The position numbers and the translations under genes were made by a program. The notes beneath the pieces were generated by a model, which was not told where the DNA came from, ran no database searches, and was given only the letters and a program-made list of their open reading frames with translations. Below, in pieces: positions 1 through 5,685 of a stretch of DNA of 11,193 bases (within the stretch, counting starts at the first letter, position 1; each line of letters opens with the position of its first letter). The stretch is from an uncultured Altererythrobacter sp. (lineage in GTDB: Bacteria; Pseudomonadota; Alphaproteobacteria; Sphingomonadales; Sphingomonadaceae), in assembly GCA_937950385.1 (NCBI GenBank), contig CALFEA010000236.1, forward strand, positions 1 through 11,193, read 5' to 3'.

Positions 1-1141
1 GCGCCATCGCCTCCAATGCAGCGCGCGCCAATTCCGCCTTGCCGCTCGCAAAGCTAAGGCCGGTAATCACGCCGCGCGCCTCTGCCCGCCAATGCGGAGC
101 GCCCAGCCCTGATAGCGCAGGCACAATCATAACCCCGCCAGTGTTTTCAACTGATGCCGCCAAAGCCTCTGTATCGGGCGAGGCTGCAAACAGGCCCAAA
201 CTGTCGCGCAGCCATTGCACCAAAGAACCTGCAACAAAAACCGATCCCTCCAGCGCGTAAACCCGCTCGCCGCCCATTTGGTAGAGCACCGTGCCGAGCA
301 AGCGATTGTCTGATGTGGGCATTTCTGCGCCCATATTCGCCAGCACAAAAGCGCCTGTGCCATAGGTTGCTTTGGTCTCACCCGGCGCAAGACAGCCCTG
401 CCCGATGGTGGCGGATTGTTGATCGCCTGCCAGCCCCGTAATCGGAATTGCCGCGCCGAACCATTCCGCTTTCGTGGCCGCCAGCTCGCCTGAATTATCA
501 ACCACGCGGGGCAAAGTTGCGTGCGGCACGCCCAGCAGATCGCATAGGCTTTCATCAAAATGACTGCCGCCCAGTTCCATCAACATGGTGCGGCTGGCGT
601 TGCTGGCATCGGAAATATGTTCGCCAGACAGTTTAAACGTCAGCCAGCTTTCAATTGTGCCAAAAGCCAAAGTGCCCTTTGCCGCGGCATCTTTAACTGC
701 CTCCACATGCTGGAGCATCCAGCGCATTTTCGTTCCCGAAAAATAAGGATCAAGCAGCAGGCCGGTGCGCCTTTGCACTTCGCGCTCATGCTTGCCTTCG
801 CGCAATTCGTCGCAGAAATCGGCGGTGCGCCGGTCTTGCCATACAATCGCGCGGGTCAGCGGCTCGCCAGTGTTGCGGTCCCATGCCACCACAGTCTCGC
901 GCTGATTGGTGATGCCAATGGCCGCAATCGCGCTAGCGCCGCCTGCGCCCTCCACCACCATGCGCGCGCATTTCAGAGTCTTATCCCAGATCTCGGTCGC
1001 ATCATGCTCAACCCAGCCGCCTTGCGGATAATGCTGAGTTAGCTCTTCCCCAGCGCTCGCATGAACCGCGCCGTTTGCATCGATTAGCATCGCGCGGGTG
1101 GAGGTTGTGCCCTCGTCCAAGACCAGAATATATTCGCTCAT
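1..1141 (-). CDS. glpK: glycerol kinase GlpK (partial, C-terminus beyond window start)
   Basis: Glycerol kinase of the FGGY carbohydrate kinase family; phosphorylates glycerol with ATP to sn-glycerol 3-phosphate in the cytoplasm. Reading the minus strand from ATG at 1141 gives 380 uninterrupted residues; the remaining roughly 110-120 residues expected for the family lie outside the window. Seen: N-terminal phosphate-binding LDEGTTSTR (residues 8-16), GWVEHD (42-47), ITNQRET (77-83), DPYFSGTK (131-138), the catalytic-base region AGDQQ with Asp240, YGTG (260-263), and GLGAPHW (345-351). These match E. coli GlpK in order and spacing. The position of E. coli Arg236, part of the fructose-1,6-bisphosphate inhibitor site, is Ala231 here within GAAIPITG, so that inhibition may be absent (inference). 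The ribosome site is weak (GAGCGAGC before ATG). It is divergent from the MBL-fold gene across 72 bases. No glycerol transporter or glycerol-3-phosphate dehydrogenase gene is visible nearby. Confidence 0.95.
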   Translation of the reverse strand, partial: MSEYILVLDEGTTSTRAMLIDANGAVHASAGEELTQHYPQGGWVEHDATEIWDKTLKCARMVVEGAGGASAIAAIGITNQRETVVAWDRNTGEPLTRAIVWQDRRTADFCDELREGKHEREVQRRTGLLLDPYFSGTKMRWMLQHVEAVKDAAAKGTLAFGTIESWLTFKLSGEHISDASNASRTMLMELGGSHFDESLCDLLGVPHATLPRVVDNSGELAATKAEWFGAAIPITGLAGDQQSATIGQGCLAPGETKATYGTGAFVLANMGAEMPTSDNRLLGTVLYQMGGERVYALEGSVFVAGSLVQWLRDSLGLFAASPDTEALAASVENTGGVMIVPALSGLGAPHWRAEARGVITGLSFASGKAELARAALEAMA

Positions 1142-1213
1142 TGCTCGCTCGTTTCTTAACAGCCTGCACTCTAGTTAGGTGACATTGCGCAGGTATAACG
1201 TCATAGCACCTTC

Positions 1214-2083
1214 ATGGATATGCCGGAAAAACCATGGCCCACAGGCCTTGCAGAAACGTGTGAACCGCTGGTTCGGCGCGTACTAGCGCCCAACCCCTCG
1301 CCGTATACGTATACAGGCACTCAAACCTATATCGTTGGTAATCAAAGCGATGTGGCCGTGATCGATCCTGGCCCCAATGAAACGGCACATGTTGACGCCA
1401 TTATCAGCGCGGTTGGCGATGCAAAGATCACCGCGATCATGTGCACCCATACGCACCGCGATCATTCGCCTGCCGCCGCCCCCTTGGCTGAGCGAACCGG
1501 CGCACCGATCATTGGCTGCGCGCCCTTGGTGCTAAACACAGAAGGTCCGCGATCAGACGAAGCCTTTGATACCACTTATGCGCCTGAGCGGGTGCTGGTG
1601 GATGGCGAGGCATTGAGCGGCGAAGGCTGGACCTTGCGCGCAGTGCATACGCCGGGCCACACATCCAATCACCTTTGCTTTGCTTTGGAGGAAAGCGGCG
1701 CGTTGTTCACCGGTGATCATGTGATGGGCTGGTCGACCAGCGTGGTTGTTCCCCCGGATGGGGACATGGGACATTATATGGCCAGCCTCGACCGCCTGCA
1801 AAAGCGCGAGGACACAGTTTATTATGCCGCCCACGGCGCGCCAATTACCAAGCCCAAGCAATTGGTGCGCGGCATGATCGGCCACCGCCGCCAGCGCGAG
1901 AACCAAATCCTGCGCCTGATCGGGGAAGAGCCGCGCTCTATTCCAGCGCTGGTTGTGCAAATGTACAAAGGGCTGGACCCGCGCCTGATCCCAGCGGCGG
2001 AAATGAGCGTTGAGGCGCATTTGCTCGATTGCGAAAAGCGCGGGCTTGCTGCCGCGGACGCAGCGGTATGGCGCTCAGCTTAA
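1214..2083 (+). CDS. MBL-fold metallo-hydrolase, LACTB2-like
   Basis: Metallo-beta-lactamase fold hydrolase of 289 residues, predicted cytoplasmic (no signal peptide). The two-metal site is complete: HTHRDH at residues 79-84 (His79, His81, Asp83, His84), His149 in HTPGH, Asp168 in TGDH, and His207 in AAHGAP. The region from about 215 to 289 is helical, with Arg/Lys-rich segments, and fits the winged-helix domain found after the MBL domain in LACTB2-type proteins. Known LACTB2 relatives include an RNA endonuclease, while other family members are thioesterase-like hydrolases; the substrate cannot be told from sequence. Start: ATG 1214 follows an in-frame stop at 1196-1198 and has no clear Shine-Dalgarno sequence; ATG 1220 is the alternative. 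A TATAAC box at 1194-1199 would leave a very short leader. It is divergent from glpK, with no evident functional link. Confidence 0.9.
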   Translation: MDMPEKPWPTGLAETCEPLVRRVLAPNPSPYTYTGTQTYIVGNQSDVAVIDPGPNETAHVDAIISAVGDAKITAIMCTHTHRDHSPAAAPLAERTGAPIIGCAPLVLNTEGPRSDEAFDTTYAPERVLVDGEALSGEGWTLRAVHTPGHTSNHLCFALEESGALFTGDHVMGWSTSVVVPPDGDMGHYMASLDRLQKREDTVYYAAHGAPITKPKQLVRGMIGHRRQRENQILRLIGEEPRSIPALVVQMYKGLDPRLIPAAEMSVEAHLLDCEKRGLAAADAAVWRSA

Positions 2084-2198
2084 GCAGCGCTCCCCTCATC
2101 AGCCAACTATTCCAAGCTTTTGCAGATTTTAAGCAGCTGCGCGTTAATCGAATAAAGAGTTTCGGCCCATATTGCGGTGAGTGTCTGGAGACACAATT

Positions 2199-2372
2199 AT
2201 GAAATTCGTTCAACTCTACTCACGCGGCGGCAATTATTTGGTTGTCACCGACAATATCGCTTGGCTGCGTGCTGCGGAGAACGGCCAGACCACTGTTGGT
2301 ATTGTCGGAAGCTCTCCATTGGTTGTCGATGGCAACATCGATGAGATAGCCGAAACAGTTATAGCGGGTTAG
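2199..2372 (+). CDS. small conserved-looking protein, FlbD-like pattern (57 aa)
   Basis: Hypothetical 57-residue cytoplasmic protein. The start is ATG 2199 rather than the in-frame GTG at 2181, because CTGGAG lies just upstream at Shine-Dalgarno distance. Seen: MKFVQLYSRGGNYLVV at the N-terminus, then TDNIAWLRAAENGQT, a second short beta stretch (VGIVGSSPLVV), and a final NIDEIAETV. This order (strand, a 'D-I' turn, a charged linker, strand, then a short D/E-I-A-E helix) resembles the small FlbD/FlbD-like family, in which a 'V-x-E-V' helix closes the domain. No flagellar gene is in the window, so a flagellar role is not implied. A hairpin terminator follows at 2383-2411. It is probably a single-gene transcript. 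The reading frame and ribosome site support a real gene; the function is unknown. Confidence 0.7.
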   Translation: MKFVQLYSRGGNYLVVTDNIAWLRAAENGQTTVGIVGSSPLVVDGNIDEIAETVIAG

Positions 2373-2382
2373 GCGGTTTGGA

Positions 2383-2411
2383 GTGAGGCGCAGCAATAGC
2401 CTGCGCCTTAC
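2383..2411. terminator. bidirectional hairpin terminator between convergent genes
   Basis: Inverted repeat with an 8-bp perfect core: AGGCGCAG (2386-2393) pairs with CTGCGCCT (2401-2408) around a 7-base loop. It extends to 11 pairs (2383-2393 with 2401-2411) if one G-T pair is allowed. It lies in the 50-base gap between the stop of the 57-residue gene and the stop of the acyl-CoA synthetase gene, so it can serve both directions. There is no long T-tract on either side, so termination strength is uncertain. Confidence 0.6.
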
Positions 2412-2422
2412 CCCAGCGCCCC

Positions 2423-4042
2423 TCAGTCTAGCCTGTTCGCGAAGTCCCCATTCGCGAAATTCTCGGCCAGTTGGAACTTCTGTATCTTCCCTGATCCGGT
2501 CAGTGGAAATTCCTTCATCCACACCCAATGCGCCGGTGTCTTTTGCGGGGATAGGCGTTCGCGCACAAAGCTGCGCAATTCTGCATCCGATGGCCGCTCT
2601 GCGCCCTCTGCTGCGCGCATAAAGCATACCACAACCTCGCCCCATTTCTCATCGGGAATGCCCGCAATCGCGACCTCTGCAATCACGGGGTGCTGGATCA
2701 ATGCCGCTTCAATTTCGGCCGGGAACAAATTCTCTCCGCCGCGAATGATCATCTCTTTGACGCGCCCTGTAATCTTGACATAGCCGCGCGCGCTCATGCT
2801 GCCCAAATCGCCCGTATGCAGCCAGCCGTCCTTGTCGATAGTCTCTGCGGTGGCCGCCGGATTGTCATTATAGCCGACCATCATATTGAAGCCGCGCATG
2901 CAAATCTCGCCCTGCTCATCCACGGCGCAAACACTGCCATCATTGGGCGAGAGGATCGCCACTTCCATATGGCTGCAAGGCTGGCCGATTGTCTCGGTCA
3001 ACTCGGCGCCGCTATCTGTGGGCCAGGCGGCGGTGATCGCGGGCGAAGTCTCGGTCTGCCCGTAAACGATCAATATCGGTACGCCGAAAACCTCTTGCGC
3101 AGCGCGGTTGAGTTCGGGTGCAACCATGGCGCCGCCGCTGATAATTTGCTCAATGCCTTTGACATTTGTGCCGCTTGCCCGCGCAGCCTCGACCAGAGCG
3201 AAGATCATGGTGGAAACCCCGCCAATAATCTGCGGCTTCTCCCGCTCAATCGCGCTGACGACGGCGGCCGGATCAAAGACGCTGACCAGCAGCAATGTCG
3301 CACCATGAGCCAAGCAGCCCAATACGCACACCGCACTGCCAGCGGTATGGAACAGCGGGAACGGTGCAAGCAATGTCTTGCCCGCACTCAGCCCCCAGCG
3401 CGCAAACACATCATAATTGCTCTGCACCAACCCGTGCTGATGCAGCAAAACGCCCTTGGGAAAGCCCGTCGTACCCGATGTATATTGGATCATCACGACA
3501 TCGCGCGGCTGCGTTTCGCGAAGCTCTCCGTCGCCCTCGCCTGCAAACAATTCGCCGTGATCCATAATGTCGATCACATGGGTGGAGGCATTGAGACCTG
3601 CGGCGGCTTCATCCACCACGGGCCGCAAAGGCGTGCCGCGAACCGAAGTCTGGTAATAGACCGCCGCGCTTCCCGATTGCTCCAGCACATAATGCACCTC
3701 GCGCGCGATAAAGGCAGGATTGATGGTGACGATGGTGAGCCCCGCCAAGGCCGCGCCCAATTGCACGAGCACCCATTCAGGGCAATTGCCCGCCATAATC
3801 GCGATCCGCGTGCCCTTCTCATGGCGCGAGGCAAGCGCCCTCCCCGCCCGCTCCGCATCATTTAACAGCGCGGCATAGGTCCATTCGCGCCCAATACTGC
3901 CATCGGCCAGCAGCTCCCGCAAAGCCATGTCGCCACCGCGCACCGCTGCTTGCTCGCGCAGCATTTGCGCAATGGTGCGCTCAGCATAGGGCGTGTCAGC
4001 TTGCGCGGGACAATAAGCCTCTGTCAGGTTCAAATCGTACAT
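2423..4042 (-). CDS. AMP-dependent acyl-CoA synthetase (ACSF2/FadD-like)
   Basis: ANL-superfamily adenylate-forming enzyme of 539 residues, the usual length for acyl-CoA ligases. It activates a carboxylic acid to acyl-AMP and then to acyl-CoA; overall pattern and C-terminus resemble ACSF2-type and medium-chain acyl-CoA synthetases, but the substrate is not determinable. Seen: P-loop YTSGTTGFPKG (187-197), gate region PLFHTAG (229-235), ISGGA (301-305), YGQTE (327-331), HTGD (409-412), GRVKEMIIRGGENLFP (426-441), and catalytic Lys519 in TGSGKIQKF. All core motifs are intact. Start: ATG 4042 is preceded by GGGAGAGA at 7-base spacing on the minus strand. An upstream ATG at 4087 would add 15 residues not typical of the family and lacks such a site. 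It converges on the 57-residue gene and is divergent from nadA (109-base gap). There are no beta-oxidation partners in the window. Confidence 0.93.
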   Translation of the reverse strand: MYDLNLTEAYCPAQADTPYAERTIAQMLREQAAVRGGDMALRELLADGSIGREWTYAALLNDAERAGRALASRHEKGTRIAIMAGNCPEWVLVQLGAALAGLTIVTINPAFIAREVHYVLEQSGSAAVYYQTSVRGTPLRPVVDEAAAGLNASTHVIDIMDHGELFAGEGDGELRETQPRDVVMIQYTSGTTGFPKGVLLHQHGLVQSNYDVFARWGLSAGKTLLAPFPLFHTAGSAVCVLGCLAHGATLLLVSVFDPAAVVSAIEREKPQIIGGVSTMIFALVEAARASGTNVKGIEQIISGGAMVAPELNRAAQEVFGVPILIVYGQTETSPAITAAWPTDSGAELTETIGQPCSHMEVAILSPNDGSVCAVDEQGEICMRGFNMMVGYNDNPAATAETIDKDGWLHTGDLGSMSARGYVKITGRVKEMIIRGGENLFPAEIEAALIQHPVIAEVAIAGIPDEKWGEVVVCFMRAAEGAERPSDAELRSFVRERLSPQKTPAHWVWMKEFPLTGSGKIQKFQLAENFANGDFANRLD

Positions 4043-4151
4043 TTTGTATCTCTCCCTCAAGACGCACCTTAACATGGACGCCCTCACAGCTTAAGAGGGT
4101 TGCGAAGCGCGCATTATTCAGGCGCAATCGCAATACGCAGGATATGACTTT

Positions 4152-5132
4152 ATGACGGCCCAAACCACTGTTCCCACCGGCAATGACTTGCTGGCTGAAA
4201 TCAACCGCCTGCGCACAGAGCGCAATGCGATCATCCTCGCGCATTATTACCAGACCCCCGATATTCAGGACATTGCCGACTTTGTTGGGGACTCGCTCCA
4301 GCTAAGCCAAATGGCCGCTGAGACGGACGCGGATGTCATCGCCTTTTGCGGCGTGAAGTTTATGGCCGATACAGCAAAGATACTCAGCCCAGACAAAACC
4401 GTAATCCTGCCTGATATGGACGCTGGCTGCTCCTTAGAAGACAGCTGCCCGCCGGAGAAATTCAAAGCTTTCCGCGAGGCGCATCCTGATCATATTGCGC
4501 TGACCTATATTAACTGTTCGACCGAGGTGAAGGCGCTGTCCGATGTGATTGTGACCTCATCCTCTGCTGAAACGATACTGCAAAAAATCCCGCGGGATCA
4601 AAAAATCATCTTTGGCCCAGACCGGCATTTGGGCGGCTATCTGTCCCGCAAATTTGACCGCGAAATGCTGCTATGGCCCGGTGTGTGTATTGTGCACGAG
4701 GCGTTTTCGGAAACCGAATTGCTGAAACTCAAAGAGAAGCACCCCGATGCGCCCATCGCCGCGCACCCTGAATGCCCGCCGACAATCGTTGATCATGCCG
4801 ATTATGTTGGCTCAACCAGCGGCATTTTGAAATTTGCAGGCGAATTTGAAGGCGACACGCTGATCGTCGCGACAGAGCCGCATATCATCCACCAGATGGA
4901 AAAAGCCCTGCCGAACAAAAACTTCATCGGGGCGCCGGGCGCGGACGGAAATTGCAGCTGCAACATCTGCCCCTATATGGCGCTCAACACGATGGAAAAG
5001 CTCTACACCGCCCTGCGCGATCTGGAGCCGCAAATCATGATTGAAGAAGAACTACGCCTCGCCGCGAAGAAGAGCCTGGATGCTATGCTCGAAATGGCAA
5101 GCGACACGGTCGGCAAGGGCGATTTGGCTTAG
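4152..5132 (+). CDS. nadA: quinolinate synthase NadA
   Basis: Quinolinate synthase: condenses iminoaspartate with dihydroxyacetone phosphate to quinolinate, the de novo NAD precursor, using a [4Fe-4S] cluster in the cytoplasm. The 326 residues match the NadA family length. Seen: IILAHYYQ (27-34), DFVGDSLQLS (43-52), FCGVKFMADTAKIL (65-78), AGCSLEDSC (91-99), SSAETIL (137-143), FGPDRHLGGYL (154-164), HPECPP (205-210), DYVGSTSGI (217-225), and a C-terminal cysteine cluster followed by PYMALNTMEKL. The three cluster ligands by spacing relative to the E. coli enzyme are Cys93, Cys179 (in GVCIVHE) and Cys273. Two nearby cysteines, Cys268 and Cys270, are extra. The start ATG 4152 has AGGA about 9 bases upstream. 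nadB and nadC are not adjacent in this window. It is followed by the repeat-rich spacer. Confidence 0.97.
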   Translation: MTAQTTVPTGNDLLAEINRLRTERNAIILAHYYQTPDIQDIADFVGDSLQLSQMAAETDADVIAFCGVKFMADTAKILSPDKTVILPDMDAGCSLEDSCPPEKFKAFREAHPDHIALTYINCSTEVKALSDVIVTSSSAETILQKIPRDQKIIFGPDRHLGGYLSRKFDREMLLWPGVCIVHEAFSETELLKLKEKHPDAPIAAHPECPPTIVDHADYVGSTSGILKFAGEFEGDTLIVATEPHIIHQMEKALPNKNFIGAPGADGNCSCNICPYMALNTMEKLYTALRDLEPQIMIEEELRLAAKKSLDAMLEMASDTVGKGDLA

Positions 5133-5139
5133 GGCGCAT

Positions 5140-5153
5140 CGTCATTGCGAGCG
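5140..5153. repeat. GTCATTGCGAG repeat, single arm
   Basis: The 14-base string CGTCATTGCGAGCG, seven bases past the nadA stop, is identical to the start of the repeat arm at 5641-5654. Its core also occurs inverted in the arm at 5592-5625. After the core the sequence diverges (gaattgcg instead of ttagcgaag), so this is a partial copy. Strings of this type recur in many proteobacterial genomes as dispersed palindromic repeats (recalled, not searched). Confidence 0.7.
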
Positions 5154-5162
5154 AATTGCGTC

Positions 5163-5182
5163 ACCCCAGCGAAAGCTGGGGT
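5163..5182. repeat. perfect hairpin with GAAA tetraloop (dispersed-repeat type)
   Basis: ACCCCAGC (5163-5170), loop GAAA, then GCTGGGGT (5175-5182): eight perfect base pairs capped by a GNRA-type tetraloop in RNA. It lies 30 bases after the nadA stop and could end or stabilise its transcript, but there is no T-tract after it. The wider string (caccccagcgaaagctgggg) matches a dispersed hairpin repeat I recall as frequent in sphingomonad genomes; copy number here cannot be checked. Confidence 0.75.
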
Positions 5183-5257
5183 CTCATGCCTCACGCGTTG
5201 AGCTGCAAGTAAAGCTCGTCCCAATCGGGTTTACTATCAGTAGCAGGAGGAAGGTCT

Positions 5258-5524
5258 GTGCGGACAATAACGATATTGACTACCATTTTGTCGTTTGGTT
5301 ACTTTTTACTACTTATACCGCACCGATGGGGGGCAACGACTGGGCTACTTGCGGAACCTTCTTTCTGGGGCATCGGTACAGTTGTGTTATCGCTCTTGTG
5401 GGCACCTTTGAGCATTCTACTTTTTTTCGAGAGGCGATTTCAAATCCAATTCGTTGACAAGGTCGGCATGGTCTCTGCATTTGGTTTTTTGATCTTTTTT
5501 GGTCTATTATTTGCTTACGCATGA
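5258..5524 (+). CDS. small three-helix membrane protein of unknown function
   Basis: Hypothetical 88-residue inner-membrane protein. GTG start at 5258, chosen because a full AGGAGG (5245-5250) sits seven bases upstream, the strongest ribosome site in the window. Three hydrophobic segments are visible: residues about 4-20 (ILTTILSFGYFLLLI), 37-57 (WGIGTVVLSLLWAPLSILLFF) and 69-87 (VGMVSAFGFLIFFGLLFAY), separated by a short loop with PHRWG and a basic/charged loop ERRFQIQFVDK. No catalytic motif and no family is recognised. GC counted by hand over most of the gene is about 44%, clearly lower than the neighbours. The gene is bracketed by dispersed repeats on both sides. A longer ORF in another frame (5041-5457) overlaps it and nadA, but lacks a ribosome site. 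It may be acquired or a fast-evolving lineage gene. Confidence 0.65.
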   Translation: MRTITILTTILSFGYFLLLIPHRWGATTGLLAEPSFWGIGTVVLSLLWAPLSILLFFERRFQIQFVDKVGMVSAFGFLIFFGLLFAYA

Positions 5525-5591
5525 ATAGCTGACTTCCGGTTGCAACGATGGAAAACGCGACCTGTTCGATCAAATTGCCGTTTGAGCCCTA

Positions 5592-5668
5592 GATTGCTTC
5601 GTCGCTTACGCTCCTCGCAATGACGAACGCATAATTTTCTCGTCATTGCGAGCGTTAGCGAAGCAATC
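5592..5668. repeat. palindromic dispersed repeat (two inverted arms)
   Basis: The left arm 5592-5625 begins GATTGCTTCG and ends CGCAATGACG. The right arm 5641-5668 begins CGTCATTGCG and ends CGAAGCAATC, which is its reverse complement apart from two small insertions (about 6 bases) in the left arm. About 15 AT-rich bases separate them. The whole unit could fold as a long imperfect hairpin. It lies between the small membrane gene and the 3' end of the DUF885 gene (17 bases from its stop), so it may act on either transcript end. It looks like a non-coding REP/MITE-like unit; no transposase is present. Confidence 0.8.
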
Positions 5669-5685
5669 CATTTCGGCCTAACCCC

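Noticed and set aside
1214..2083. Assignment of the MBL-fold protein as an AHL lactonase or glyoxalase II
   Set aside because: HxHxDH is shared by the whole superfamily. The length and the C-terminal helical tail fit LACTB2-like proteins better, and nothing in the context supports quorum quenching.
2690..3865. A 391-residue open frame on the plus strand opposite the acyl-CoA synthetase
   Set aside because: It is a shadow of the synthetase gene, which has every ANL motif on the minus strand. The plus-strand translation is rich in His, Cys and Arg without any domain pattern.
5041..5457. A 138-residue plus-strand frame overlapping nadA and the small membrane gene
   Set aside because: It overlaps the nadA 3' end and runs through the repeat hairpin in another frame. 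The 88-residue frame has the AGGAGG site and a coherent three-helix pattern.
5140..5668. A composite transposon carrying the small membrane gene
   Set aside because: No transposase and no target-site duplication are visible, and the upstream repeat is only a partial arm; kept as a finding about bracketing repeats, not called a mobile element.
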